Assembly (NCBI RefSeq): GCF_026011735.1
Contig: NZ_BRVN01000009.1
Coordinates: forward strand, 78,988 to 142,987
Source: Dietzia sp. NCCP-2495
GTDB taxonomy: Bacteria > Actinomycetota > Actinomycetes > Mycobacteriales > Mycobacteriaceae
DNA: 64,000 bases
Direction of reading: 5' to 3'
Positions 16,657 through 26,315 of the stretch are shown piece by piece. The position numbers were made by a program, and so were the translations under genes. Each line of letters starts with the position of its first letter. Position 1 is the stretch's first letter. Under the pieces are notes generated by a model. The model saw only the letters and a list, made by a program, of their open reading frames with translations, searched no databases and was not told the DNA's origin.

Positions 16657-18741
16657 ATGACCTCTGAGACCGACGCAACCACCGACTCAGCCTCGACGTC
16701 CACGGATGGCGTATCCGCCGACGCCGCCGCGGGCGGCCTCTCCTCGCGCCACCCGAACTTCGGCCGCATCACCGCCGGGGACGCCGGCGACTCCGCGCTC
16801 GCCGCCGCCCTGCAGAAGGTTCTCGACGGGGCCTGGTCCGAGTCCCGCGCGGAGACCCGTGCGGCCTTGACCCCGGAGCTGCTCAATCCGCTCGGCCTCA
16901 CCATGGAGGAGCAGCGCGACCACACGCTGGAGCAGCTGCAGCGTCTCGCCGACTCGGGGATGCCGAAGCTCGGCTTCCGCGCCGAGGACGGCGGCACCGG
17001 AGATACGGGCGCCGCGTTGACCTCGTTCGAAATGCTCGGCCACCTGGACCTGTCGGTGATGGTCAAGGCCGGCGTGCAGTGGGGACTGTTCGGTGGCGCG
17101 ATCGCCAATCTCGGTGACGACGCCACCCGGCAGAAGTACCTTCCGGACGTCATGTCCCTCAAGCTGCTCGGCTGCTTCGCCATGACCGAGATCGGCCAGG
17201 GCTCGGACGTGCAGAACCTCGAGACCACCGCGACGTTCGACAACGCGACCGGCGAGTTCGTCGTCAACACCCCCACCCCGAGCGCCGAGAAGGCCTACAT
17301 CGGGAACGCCGGACGCGACGGCCGACTGGCCGCCACGTTCGCGCAGCTCATCACGATCGAGGACGGCGAGGAGCAGCATCACGGCGTGCACTGCCTGCTG
17401 GTCCCGATCCGCGACGAGGCCGGGAACACCCTCCCGGGCGTGACGACCACGGACCACGGTCACAAGGGCGGCCTGCTCGGCGTGGACAACGGCCGGATCT
17501 GGTTCGACAATGTCCGCGTTCCCCGCGAGGCATTGCTCAACCGCTTCGGTTCGGTCGACGAGCAGGGCCGCTACTCCTCCCCCATCGAGTCGGTGGGCGC
17601 CCGGTTCTTCACCATGCTCGGCACGCTGATCCGCGGCCGGGTGTCCGTGGGCGCCGCCTCGGGTGCCTCCGCCCGCACCGCCCTCGCGCTGGCCGTGCGC
17701 TACGCCCTCGTCCGCCGCCAGTTCGAGCATCCCGAGACCGGCCGCGGCATCCCGCTGCTGGAGTACCGCGAGCACCAGCGTCGCCTCATGCCGCGCGTCG
17801 CCCGTGCGTACGCGTACGCGTGCGCCCAGAACGCGATCGTGGCGGAGTTGGCCGAGTTCGAGAAGGACCCGGACGCCTTCGACGAGGTCCGCCGCCGCGA
17901 GATGGAGACCCACGCGGCCGGCATCAAGGCCACGGTCACCGCCTTCGCGAACGACACCCTGACCGAGGCCCGTCTGGCGTGTGGCGGTGCGGGCTTCATG
18001 GCGGAGAACATGCTGACGGAGATGCGGAAGGACTGCGACGTCTTCTCGACCTTCGAGGGCGACAACGTGGTGCTGACCCAGCTCGTCGGCAAGGAGCTCA
18101 TGGGCGCCTACGCGGCGGAGTTCGGCAACATGGACCAGCTCGAGACCGTCGGGTTCGCCATCAACACCGTCGCTGACGTGGTGCAGGAGAAGGTCCGCGC
18201 GTCGACGCTGTGGCAGAAGGTGGTCGACGCGGTGACCGACCGCGAGCACACGGACTTCCTCGATCGCGGCAACCAGCTCGAGATACTGGTCGACCGCGAG
18301 GAGCACCTGCTCGAGACGGTTGCCCGGCGCCTGCGCAAGGCGCAGGGCGAGGACGCCTCGGCCGCGTTCAAGGTGTTCAACTCCGCGCAGGACCACCTCC
18401 TGGCGGCCGGTCGCGCGCACATGGACAGCTGGGTGTTCGCCCGGTTCGCCGAAGCCGTGGACGAGTGCGAGGACCCGGAGGCCAAGAAGCTCCTCGGGAC
18501 GTTGTGCGATCTCTACGTGCTCGACATCATCGACGGCGACAAGGGCTGGTTCCTCGAGCACAACCGCCTCACGACCGAGCGCACGAAGGCCGCCACGGCC
18601 GCGTACAACCGACTGTGCACCAAGCTCGCCGGTCAGGCACGCACGCTCGTGGACGGGTTCGCGGTGCCCGAGTTCGTCTTTGCCGTGCCGATGCTCAACG
18701 GTGGCGGCGTGGACAAGCCCGGGGAACCCGCCGGACTCTGA
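16657..18741 (+). CDS. Acyl-CoA dehydrogenase / acyl-CoA oxidase-like protein
   Basis: 694-residue flavoprotein with the layout of acyl-CoA oxidases. FAMTEIGQGSDVQNLETTAT matches the FAMTE(L/V)GHGSNV region, and the C-terminal half has CGGAGFMAEN followed by VFSTFEGDNVVL; the Glu in FEGDN is the likely catalytic base. Length (~700) also fits the oxidase group rather than the 380-residue dehydrogenases. It should oxidise acyl-CoA to enoyl-CoA with FAD; whether the electron acceptor is O2 or ETF cannot be told. The N-terminal ~25 residues are Ser/Thr/Ala-rich and probably disordered. Confidence 0.88.
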   Translation: MTSETDATTDSASTSTDGVSADAAAGGLSSRHPNFGRITAGDAGDSALAAALQKVLDGAWSESRAETRAALTPELLNPLGLTMEEQRDHTLEQLQRLADSGMPKLGFRAEDGGTGDTGAALTSFEMLGHLDLSVMVKAGVQWGLFGGAIANLGDDATRQKYLPDVMSLKLLGCFAMTEIGQGSDVQNLETTATFDNATGEFVVNTPTPSAEKAYIGNAGRDGRLAATFAQLITIEDGEEQHHGVHCLLVPIRDEAGNTLPGVTTTDHGHKGGLLGVDNGRIWFDNVRVPREALLNRFGSVDEQGRYSSPIESVGARFFTMLGTLIRGRVSVGAASGASARTALALAVRYALVRRQFEHPETGRGIPLLEYREHQRRLMPRVARAYAYACAQNAIVAELAEFEKDPDAFDEVRRREMETHAAGIKATVTAFANDTLTEARLACGGAGFMAENMLTEMRKDCDVFSTFEGDNVVLTQLVGKELMGAYAAEFGNMDQLETVGFAINTVADVVQEKVRASTLWQKVVDAVTDREHTDFLDRGNQLEILVDREEHLLETVARRLRKAQGEDASAAFKVFNSAQDHLLAAGRAHMDSWVFARFAEAVDECEDPEAKKLLGTLCDLYVLDIIDGDKGWFLEHNRLTTERTKAATAAYNRLCTKLAGQARTLVDGFAVPEFVFAVPMLNGGGVDKPGEPAGL

Positions 18742-18794
18742 CCCTGGCTACGCCGGTCCCCGCCCAGCATCCCGAGCCACCCGCAGGCCTCAGG

Positions 18795-18865
18795 AATCCG
18801 CTACTCCCCCTCCGGATTCGCTACCCCTAGAGCGGTAGCGGATCCCCAGGGGGAGTAGCGGATTT
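18795..18865. repeat. Family I nested inverted repeat, copy C
   Basis: Outer arms AATCCGCTACTCCCCCT / AGGGGGAGTAGCGGATT, inner arms GGATTCGCTACC / GGTAGCGGATCC, centre CCTAGAGC. It lies between the convergent acyl-CoA dehydrogenase and the repeat membrane protein genes. This is the most perfect copy. Confidence 0.92.
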
Positions 18866-18889
18866 CGGCGAGTCTGAGCGGACGGCGGT

Positions 18890-20482
18890 TCAGCGGGTGC
18901 GGCCGGCGAGTCGCACCGCGAGACCGGAACACACGGCCACCGCCACCAGGACGGCCGCCGCGGTCCACACGACGGCGCCCGAACCGGCGAGCAGGAGTGC
19001 GTCCAGGGCTGCGGTGGCCTGCCCCGTCGTCGTCGCCGAAGTGGCCGTGACCACCGCGGACGGCGCGCCGCCCGACACCCACACCCACCACGCCACGCCG
19101 GCGGATGCGGCCGCGAGGACCGTAGCGACGATCCGACCCGGCCAGGTCCCAAACACGGCGATCAGTGCGCGCCACAACAGGGAAGAGGCGACGACGACGA
19201 GGCCGACCACCGCCACGACCGCCGCGGCCGAGGCGACGGACCGGTCCTCCGCGGTGGCCAGCGCCCACGCGGACAGACCCGCGGTGAGCAGGCCCAGGGC
19301 CAACACCTGCTCGGCGAGCCCCGAGCCGGGCCGGCGGATCAGCTGGACCACTAGCGCCCCGAGGACCGCGGCGGCGGCCACGCCGAGGATGCCCGCCGAC
19401 GTCCGGCGCTGGGTGTCCCGCGCCGCCGCGGCGGCCTCGAGCCCGACGTCACCCTGCTCGGCGGCCAGGGCGCGACCGGTCTTGGAGATGGCGTCCTGGG
19501 TGCGGCCGGCCGAGTCGGAGACGCTCGCGGCGCCATCACGCAGGGTGCCGGCGCCATCGGCGAGAGTGGCCGCGCCCGTTGCCAGTTCGCGGGAGCCGCG
19601 GGTGGCCTCGTAGATGCCGTCACGCATCGGGGCGCCCGGCTGGGAGAGTTGGCGGGCCAGTTCGTTGGCGCCGCCCTCGAGCTGGTCGAGGTTGTTGAGC
19701 ATGTCCTGGTTCATGCCCTGGGACTCGAGCTGCCCCTTGAGGCCGACCAGGGCATCGCGGGCCTGCACGGTCTCGGGGGCATCGCCCTGCAGGCGGCCGA
19801 CGGCGTCGTCGATCGCGGTGAGGACCTGCCCCTGGATCACGGCGACGCCGCGGACCGCGCCCACCAACTCGCCGACGCCGCCCGCGAGTTCGTCGGCGCC
19901 GGTGCCGGCCTGCCCCATCCCGTTCTGGAGCTGCTCCATGCCGGTCGCGAGCTCGGCGGCCCCGTCACGGAGCTGGACGCTGCCGTCGGCGAGTTCCGAC
20001 GACCCGTCACGGAGTTGGTTGGTGCCGGCGACGGTGAACGAGGAGTTCGCGGAGGCCTCGGACAGCGCCGACCGCAGTGGACTGCTCGCGGCGTCGGTGC
20101 CGGGATCGTGCTGCGGGGTCGGGCCGACGACCGCCCACAGGGCCGCCAGCGCGAGCGGCAGGACGATGAGGACCAGTCCGATCAGGCGCGACGCGATGCC
20201 CGGACCGGAGCGGGAGGTGGTGGCCGGCCCGGCGTCGGTGCGCTCGTGCTCGCGCTTGCGCTTGCCGATTTCCGCTACCGGCTCGCGCTTGCCGGATTCC
20301 ACCACGGGTTCGCGCTCTCCGGCGTCCACCACGGGGAGGACATCCGTGGCCGGATCGGTGGCGGCGCCTGTGCCTGCGACCGTGGCGTCGTCTGTGCCTG
20401 CGCCCGAGGCGGGATCTGTGCCGGCGTCCGTGGCGCGGGAGCTCGCGGACGGCGTGGTCGACGGGGTCTCCGAGGGGCTCAT
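18890..20482 (-). CDS. Membrane protein with YhgE/Pip-like glycine-spaced repeats
   Basis: 530 residues. A disordered N-terminus rich in Thr/Ala/Asp contains the repeats GEREPVVESGKREPVAEIGK, then one TM (LIGLVLIVLPLALAALWAVV). A long extracytoplasmic region of X-X-x-L-x-x-G type heptads follows (ELADGSVQLRDGAAELATG, later TLADGAGTLRDGAASV), and at least six C-terminal TM helices. This is the arrangement of YhgE/Pip (phage-infection-protein-like) and related mycobacterial transport-associated proteins. Function unknown; possibly linked to export. ATG 20482 (MSPSETP) is chosen over a start 10 codons upstream. It is divergent from the mnh operon. Confidence 0.75.
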   Translation of the reverse strand: MSPSETPSTTPSASSRATDAGTDPASGAGTDDATVAGTGAATDPATDVLPVVDAGEREPVVESGKREPVAEIGKRKREHERTDAGPATTSRSGPGIASRLIGLVLIVLPLALAALWAVVGPTPQHDPGTDAASSPLRSALSEASANSSFTVAGTNQLRDGSSELADGSVQLRDGAAELATGMEQLQNGMGQAGTGADELAGGVGELVGAVRGVAVIQGQVLTAIDDAVGRLQGDAPETVQARDALVGLKGQLESQGMNQDMLNNLDQLEGGANELARQLSQPGAPMRDGIYEATRGSRELATGAATLADGAGTLRDGAASVSDSAGRTQDAISKTGRALAAEQGDVGLEAAAAARDTQRRTSAGILGVAAAAVLGALVVQLIRRPGSGLAEQVLALGLLTAGLSAWALATAEDRSVASAAAVVAVVGLVVVASSLLWRALIAVFGTWPGRIVATVLAAASAGVAWWVWVSGGAPSAVVTATSATTTGQATAALDALLLAGSGAVVWTAAAVLVAVAVCSGLAVRLAGRTR

Positions 20483-20688
20483 GCCGGGAGCGTAACGCCT
20501 GCTGCCCAGCATCGCCGCAGGTCACCCGGCATGCCCTGAGATCGATGTCAGAGCCGCCTGTTAAACTACTGCACGACAGGTCACACTCGGACGGTTCGCC
20601 CCGGAGCCGCCCAGGTGTGACGCGCACGACCAACTCTGACGCGCCCTCGGCGTCCGAGCCCGTGTGACGTGGCCATCGGAAGGAGCTC

Positions 20689-23600
20689 ATGAGCGCCGCC
20701 CTCGCGATCGCCTCGGCCGGATCGGCAACCCTGCTCGCCTGGCCGTTGACGCGGTGGCTCGGACGTGGCGCCGGGTGGCCGCTCGCGGCCCTGTATCTCC
20801 TCGGCGCGCTCGCGTTGATGCCGCCGCTCTCCCTGGCACTGATGGATGAGCCGGTCGAGATCGAACGCATCCCCTGGGTCCCCGCCCGCGACTGGACCCT
20901 GGACCTGTTCGCCGATCCCACCGGACTGTTCTTCGCGATGCTCGCGCTGCTGATCGGCGCGATCGTGCTCATCTACTCCACCGCGTATCTGCCCGGACGC
21001 ACCGGAGATCACGACGGTGGAGCCGGTGGAACCGGTGGACCCGGTGGACCCGGCGAGCGGAAACCAGGCGAGCGGGAACCGGGTGAGCGGGGACGCGGCG
21101 ACCGAGGACGCGGTCCCACCCACTACGGCTTCTACCAACTCATGACCCTGTTCACGGTGTCGATGCTGGGACTGGTCCTCACGGACTCACTGATCTTGCT
21201 CTTCGTCTGCTGGGAACTGACGTCGCTGGCGTCCTTCGCGCTCATCGCGAACTCCGGGCGCACCGCGTACGCGCCGTCCCTGCGCACGCTGATCGTGACG
21301 TTCGCCGGCGGGCTCGTCCTGCTCGCCGCAGTGGTGGCGATGTGGCTGCGGACCGGCACCACGTCGATCTCGGAGATCCGGGTGCACGAGGTGTGGGCGA
21401 CGGATCCGGGCTTCACCTCGGCGATCGCGGTCTGTATCGCGGTGGCCGCCTTCACCAAGTCGGCCCAGTTCCCGTTCCACTTCTGGCTGCCCGACGCGAT
21501 GGCCGCCATCACTCCGGTGAGCGCGTACCTGCACGCCGCGGCGGTGGTCAAGGCCGGCATCTTCCTGCTCATGCGGTTCTCGCCGATCTTCCACGACGTG
21601 GCCGTGTGGAACGTCCTGCTGGTGACCTTCGGGATGGGCACGGCGGTCATGGCGGCACTCTTCGCGCTCCAGAAGACCGACCTCAAGCAGCTCATGGCGT
21701 ACTCGACGGTCAGCCAGCTCGGCTGGATCATCGCCACGATCGGTATCGGCACACAGGCCGCGCTCGCCGCGGCCGCACTGCACACTCTCGCGCACGCCCT
21801 GTTCAAGTCGGGCCTGTTCATGCTGGTCGGCGTGGTGGACCACGAAGCCGGATCGCGGGACATCCGGGACCTGGGTCCGATCTGGCGGCGCATGCCGTGG
21901 ACTTTCGGCGCCACGGTTCTCGGCGCGGCGGCCATGGCCGGCATCCCACCCACCCTGGGGTTCGTGTCCAAGGAGTCGATGCTCACCGCGTTCGGCGAGG
22001 TCGCGGGCGGTCATGCCGGCGCCGCCACCGCACTGCTGGTCGCGGCCGTGATCGGCGCAATCCTCACGTTCCTCTACTGCGCCCGCATCATCACGGGCGG
22101 GTTCCTCGGCTTCTACCGCCGCGAGGACGGTGCCGCCGGATCCGCGTCCGTTGCCGATGTCCACGAGGCCCCGGTCAGGTTGTGGCTCCCGGCCGCGCTG
22201 CCCGCGGTCATCGGACTGCCGATCGCGCTGGTCGTGGGGATCCTCGACGCTCCGATGGCGGCCATCGCCAAGGCTGCAGCCGGACCGTTCGGGTGGCCGC
22301 CTCTCGAGCGAGGCTTCGCCGAGTACCGGGCCCTGCCCGCCGATGTCGACCCGGCGGAACTCGAGTACGAGCCGCACCTCGCACTGTGGCACGGCCTCAA
22401 CCTCGAACTCGGGCTCACCGCGCTCATTCTGATCGTCGGCGCTCTTCTCGTCTGGCAGCGCCGCATCCTGGACCGGGCGCTCGCCCGCGACCTCTTGCCG
22501 TTCACCGGCGCGGGCCTGCTCGAGTCCCTGGTGCGCGGCACCGCTCGCGCCGGTCGACAGTTGCGCCGCCCCACCGCGTCGGACTCCCCCGCCCGACACG
22601 CCGGCGCGCTCATCGCCACCGTCTGCTTCTACGGCGCCGGGATCGGGGCGTGGTCCGCGGTCACCGGCACCGTACTGCCGCCGCAGGTCGGAAACCTCAA
22701 CCGCACGATCGACCTGGTCCTGCTGCTCGTGGTGACCGTCTCCGTCATCGGCCTGTGCGCGGCGCGCTCCCGACTGGCGTCTGTCGTCCTTCTCTCGGCG
22801 GTCGGCATCGCAGTGACCATCCAGATCTTCGGCCTCGGCGCCCCGGACGTCGGCCTCACCCAGCTGCTGGTCGAGGCGTTGACCATCATCGTGTTCATGC
22901 TGGTCCTGAGGCGGCTGCCGAAGGATTTCATCGAACCGACGCGGGCCCGGCACACCGCCGCGATCGTGCTGGGTGTGGCCTCGGGGATCGCCGCGACGGC
23001 CGCCGTCCTCGTGTTCAGCGGCCGCCGCGAGCGGTCGCCGATCGGCACGTACCTGTTGGAGCAAGGACCGGAGATCACGGGCGGCAGCAATGTCGTCAAC
23101 ACGATCCTCGTGGAGTTCCGTGCGCTCGACACGTTCGGCGAGGTCTCCGTGCTCGGCGTGGCCGGCATCGCGATCCTCGCGGTGCTCGGTTCGGTCCGCA
23201 GCCGCGCCGGTGGGGACACGCCACACAATCAAGACGACGACTTCCTGCCCGGCATCGCGCGGGCGGCCGGTGAGGCCGAGTCCGCCCTCGAGGACGCCAC
23301 CCGCAACACCGTGCCGCTACGCATGTTGTCCCGAGCCGTGTCACCGGTGCTCATCGTGGTCTCGCTACTCCTGTTGTGGCGCGGGCACAACGAACCCGGC
23401 GGAGGCTTCATCGCCGCGCTCGTCGCGTCGTGCGCGTTCGCCATCTACTACCTCTCGCGGGAATCGGACTCCCCGGTGAGCAAGCCCTCCACCCCCGTCG
23501 CATACATCGGCGGCGGGCTCCTGTTGGCCGGTCTCACCGGCATCGGCGGTTACGCCCTGGGCGAGTTCCTCGAGCCCGCCCAATGGCACGTGCTCGGCCA

Positions 23601-23748
23601 GCACATCAGCAGTGCCCTGTTCTTCGACCTCGGTGTCTTCTTCGGCGTGGTGGGCCTGGTCATGACCGCCTTCAACACCCTTGGTTCCAGCGGGACTGCC
23701 GCTGACGCCGTGCCCGAGACCGACCTGACCGAGGAGGCGAGCCGATGA
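20689..23748 (+). CDS. mnhA: Mrp/Mnh Na+/H+ antiporter subunit A, with fused MnhB-like C-terminus
   Basis: 1019-residue polytopic protein, first gene of a complete antiporter operon. The N-terminal two-thirds is a NuoL-like proton-translocating domain (ELTSLASFALIANSG, AAVVKAGIFLLMRFSP, LKQLMAYSTVSQLGW). The C-terminus after residue ~870 (RAVSPVLIVVSLLLLWRGHN and following) is the MnhB-type domain, so no separate mnhB gene is needed. Start ATG 20689 follows AAGGAGCT. Between helices near residues 105-145 is a hydrophilic Gly/Glu/Arg insert of degenerate repeats (PGERKPGEREPGERGRGDRG) not expected in the family. Confidence 0.95.
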   Translation: MSAALAIASAGSATLLAWPLTRWLGRGAGWPLAALYLLGALALMPPLSLALMDEPVEIERIPWVPARDWTLDLFADPTGLFFAMLALLIGAIVLIYSTAYLPGRTGDHDGGAGGTGGPGGPGERKPGEREPGERGRGDRGRGPTHYGFYQLMTLFTVSMLGLVLTDSLILLFVCWELTSLASFALIANSGRTAYAPSLRTLIVTFAGGLVLLAAVVAMWLRTGTTSISEIRVHEVWATDPGFTSAIAVCIAVAAFTKSAQFPFHFWLPDAMAAITPVSAYLHAAAVVKAGIFLLMRFSPIFHDVAVWNVLLVTFGMGTAVMAALFALQKTDLKQLMAYSTVSQLGWIIATIGIGTQAALAAAALHTLAHALFKSGLFMLVGVVDHEAGSRDIRDLGPIWRRMPWTFGATVLGAAAMAGIPPTLGFVSKESMLTAFGEVAGGHAGAATALLVAAVIGAILTFLYCARIITGGFLGFYRREDGAAGSASVADVHEAPVRLWLPAALPAVIGLPIALVVGILDAPMAAIAKAAAGPFGWPPLERGFAEYRALPADVDPAELEYEPHLALWHGLNLELGLTALILIVGALLVWQRRILDRALARDLLPFTGAGLLESLVRGTARAGRQLRRPTASDSPARHAGALIATVCFYGAGIGAWSAVTGTVLPPQVGNLNRTIDLVLLLVVTVSVIGLCAARSRLASVVLLSAVGIAVTIQIFGLGAPDVGLTQLLVEALTIIVFMLVLRRLPKDFIEPTRARHTAAIVLGVASGIAATAAVLVFSGRRERSPIGTYLLEQGPEITGGSNVVNTILVEFRALDTFGEVSVLGVAGIAILAVLGSVRSRAGGDTPHNQDDDFLPGIARAAGEAESALEDATRNTVPLRMLSRAVSPVLIVVSLLLLWRGHNEPGGGFIAALVASCAFAIYYLSRESDSPVSKPSTPVAYIGGGLLLAGLTGIGGYALGEFLEPAQWHVLGQHISSALFFDLGVFFGVVGLVMTAFNTLGSSGTAADAVPETDLTEEASR

Positions 23749-24128
23749 CCCTCGCGATCACGATCGGCATCCTCACCGGAGGTGGCGTCTACCTGCTGGT
23801 CCAGCGCGGCATGGTCCGCGTGGTGTTCAGCCTCGGCCTGATCAGTCATGCCGTCAACCTCCTGTTGCTCAACGCCGGGGTGAGCGCGTGGCGTAGCGAG
23901 CCGCTGACCCAGTTCAACGACCCGGCCGTCGCCGCGGACCCGTTACCGCAGGCATTCGTCCTCACCGCGATCGTCATCACGCTCGCGGTGACGGTGTTCA
24001 TGCTCTCGCTGGCGGTGGTGGGGCGCGACGACGACACGCACCTCATCCCGGACACCGGAACGGACGCCTCGCCCGGCGCTGATGTGGCCATGGGTACGCA
24101 CCGCGACGACAGGGAGGGCGAAGCATGA
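23745..24128 (+). CDS. mnhC: Mrp/Mnh antiporter subunit C (NuoK-like)
   Basis: 127-residue protein with three hydrophobic helices, homologous to NuoK; it contributes to the ion channel of the Mrp complex. Start ATG 23745 overlaps the mnhA stop (ATGA), and its own stop overlaps the mnhD start. The NuoK-like segment RVVFSLGLISHAVNLLLLNA is evident. Confidence 0.93.
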   Translation: MTLAITIGILTGGGVYLLVQRGMVRVVFSLGLISHAVNLLLLNAGVSAWRSEPLTQFNDPAVAADPLPQAFVLTAIVITLAVTVFMLSLAVVGRDDDTHLIPDTGTDASPGADVAMGTHRDDREGEA

Positions 24129-25717
24129 TCGGTCTGCTCCTCCCCCTGCTCGCCGCGATCCCGGTCATGTCCGCGGCCGTGTCAGCCGTGTCCCCGTGGC
24201 GCTCCGTCGGCCGGGTGCTCGCCCTGGCCGTCCCCCTCGCCACCGCGCTCGCGGGACTCGGCCTGCTCCTGCTCCACCGGGACGAGCCCGTGGTGGTCGC
24301 GCAGGTCGGCGGGTTCATCCCCGGCGTGTCGATCCCGATGGTCTCCGACGCGTTCACCGCGATCATGCTCATCACCACCAGCCTCGTGGCAGGGCTGGCC
24401 CTCGCCTTCTGCCTCGTGACCGGGGAGTTCGCCCGCAACCGGTACTTTGCCCCGCTCGCGTTGCTCCTGCTCGCCGGCGCGAACGGCGCGATCCTCACCG
24501 GGGACCTGTTCAACCTCTTCGTCTTTGTCGAGGTCATGCTCCTGCCCTCGTACGCCCTCATCGCCATGACAGGAACGTGGCGCAGACTCGGCACGGGTCG
24601 ACTGTTCGTGGTGGTCAACCTCCTCACCTCCACCCTTCTGCTCGCAGGTGTGGGCTTCGTCTACGCGACCGCCGGGGCGGTGAACCTCGCGGCCCTGGCC
24701 GGAGCGGCGGGTGAGGACGGCCGGGTCGCCGCAGCGCTGGGCATCGTGATCATGGCGCTGTGCATAAAGGCCGGCGCCGTACCCGTCCACGGCTGGCTGC
24801 CGCGCGCCTACCCCGGCACCTCGGCAGGCGTGATGGCACTGTTCTCCGCGCTGCACACCAAGGTCGCCCTGTACGCGATCATCCGGATCTGGTCCACGGC
24901 CTTCGACCTCGACCCGGCCTGGGGCCGCGTCCTGCTGGTGGTCGCGCTCGTCACCACCCTGTGGGGAGCGCTTGCCTCCGCCGGCCCGCGCGACGTCCGC
25001 GAGATCCTCGCCTGGCAGATGGTCTCCGGTATCGGCGTGATCCTCGCCGCGCTCGCGGTGGCCTCGGCGCCCGGCGGGTCGATCGTCTACATGCTCCACC
25101 ACATGGTCACCATGGGGGCGCTGATCATGCTGGTCGGCGCCGCAGAGCACGTCTATGGCAGCGGCCGACTCGGCCGGTTGCGGGACCTGTGGCGCCTCGA
25201 GCGACCGCTGGCCGTGCTCCTGGTCCTCGCGATCGCCGCCCTCGTCGGACTGCCTCCCACCTCGGGACTGGTCGGCAAGCTCGAGGTCCTGTCCGCCGCC
25301 CTCGACCCCGGCACACCGTGGGGGGTCGTCACCGTCGTCGTCGTCCTCCTGTCGTCCCTCATCGGCTTGGTCGCCATGCTGCGGTTGTGGCGCGGCACGA
25401 TGTGGCGCGACGCCGCGGACGAGCCCAGTGGCGGCAGCACCGCCGACCCAGACGACGAAGACCGGAAGAACAACGAGGACGACGACACCGTCGGCCCGGA
25501 CACCCACCCCGCCGAACGGTCGCGGATCCCCGCACGCCTACTCGTTCCGGGCGGAGTGCTGGTAGCCGTGTCGGTCGCCATGTTCCTCGGCTACGGCGCG
25601 ATCGCCCCGGAGATCGACCGCGCGGTCGCGGGACTGGTCGACACCGACACCTACGTGCAGACGGTGCTCGGCGGCCCCGACGCGTTCACCGAGACGACGA
25701 TCGGAGGTCGGTCGTGA
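24125..25717 (+). CDS. mnhD: Mrp/Mnh antiporter subunit D (NuoN/L-like)
   Basis: 530-residue proton-translocating subunit with ~14 helices. Core motifs include LFVFVEVMLLPSYALIAMTG, the lysine helix LCIKAGAVPVHGWLPRAYP and ALHTKVALYAIIRI. An unusual acidic loop (about residues 435-465) with DPDDEDRKNNEDDD separates the last helices. Overlaps mnhC upstream and mnhE downstream by 4 nt each. Confidence 0.94.
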   Translation: MIGLLLPLLAAIPVMSAAVSAVSPWRSVGRVLALAVPLATALAGLGLLLLHRDEPVVVAQVGGFIPGVSIPMVSDAFTAIMLITTSLVAGLALAFCLVTGEFARNRYFAPLALLLLAGANGAILTGDLFNLFVFVEVMLLPSYALIAMTGTWRRLGTGRLFVVVNLLTSTLLLAGVGFVYATAGAVNLAALAGAAGEDGRVAAALGIVIMALCIKAGAVPVHGWLPRAYPGTSAGVMALFSALHTKVALYAIIRIWSTAFDLDPAWGRVLLVVALVTTLWGALASAGPRDVREILAWQMVSGIGVILAALAVASAPGGSIVYMLHHMVTMGALIMLVGAAEHVYGSGRLGRLRDLWRLERPLAVLLVLAIAALVGLPPTSGLVGKLEVLSAALDPGTPWGVVTVVVVLLSSLIGLVAMLRLWRGTMWRDAADEPSGGSTADPDDEDRKNNEDDDTVGPDTHPAERSRIPARLLVPGGVLVAVSVAMFLGYGAIAPEIDRAVAGLVDTDTYVQTVLGGPDAFTETTIGGRS

Positions 25718-26046
25718 TCATGCGGATCCTGCGGGCACCCCTGCTGCTCGGGTGGCTGCTGTGGCACGTCGTGTTGTCGTCGTGGGCGTTGGCCGTCGCC
25801 ACTCTGGGCCCCGGCCCCGTCGGCTCACCCGTCCTCGTGCGGTACCCGATGCGGAGTCGGACCGATCTCGAGGTGACCGTCCTGGCGTGGGCCATCACGT
25901 TCACGCCGGGCACGCTCGTGACCGTCATCGGCGAGACGGACCTGTGGGTGCACGTCGTGCTCGGCGGACCCCGCGAGGAGATGATCGAGATGCTCGCCCA
26001 GACCGAGGACCGCACGCTCGCCGTGCTCCGAGGAGGCACCCCATGA
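25714..26046 (+). CDS. mnhE: Mrp/Mnh antiporter subunit E
   Basis: 110-residue MnhE: hydrophobic N-terminus (LLLGWLLWHVVLSSWALAVA), then PMRSRTDLEVTVLAWAITFT with the family's TPGT motif (FTPGTLVTVIG) and a cytosolic tail. GTG 25714 overlaps the mnhD stop (GTGA); ATG 25720 is an alternative. Confidence 0.92.
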   Translation: MIMRILRAPLLLGWLLWHVVLSSWALAVATLGPGPVGSPVLVRYPMRSRTDLEVTVLAWAITFTPGTLVTVIGETDLWVHVVLGGPREEMIEMLAQTEDRTLAVLRGGTP

Positions 26047-26315
26047 GTCCGTTGCTCACCGTGCTGCTCGCCGTGTCGACCGTGATCGTCGCCGCCAGCA
26101 TGCTGGTCGCCGCGTTCCGCGCCTTACGGGGGCCCGGCGACGCCACCCGGGCCGTGATGGCCGACCTCACCTACTTCTGTGCCGTCGCCCTGTTCGTGAT
26201 GTTCGTGATCCGGTCGGGCTCGGCCGTCGCTCTGGACGTGGTGATGCTCGGCTCGCTCATCGGCGTGCTGTCGACCGTCGCCCTGGCGCGGCTGCTGTCG
26301 AGAGGCCGGAGGTGA
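26043..26315 (+). CDS. mnhF: Mrp/Mnh antiporter subunit F
   Basis: 90-residue three-helix subunit with the conserved FRALRGPGDATRAVMADL loop and an Asp in helix 3 (SAVALDVVMLGSLIGVL). ATG 26043 overlaps the mnhE stop; its stop overlaps the mnhG start. Confidence 0.93.
   Translation: MSPLLTVLLAVSTVIVAASMLVAAFRALRGPGDATRAVMADLTYFCAVALFVMFVIRSGSAVALDVVMLGSLIGVLSTVALARLLSRGRR

Noticed and set aside
18890..20482. Phage-infection protein or prophage remnant because of YhgE/Pip-like repeats
   Set aside because: No phage structural, integrase or lysis genes are nearby; codon use is like the host; the family is chromosomal.
21187..23232. Long open frames antisense to mnhA and to other GC-rich genes
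   Set aside because: They mirror the codon structure of strong plus-strand genes and have no domain; typical high-GC shadows.
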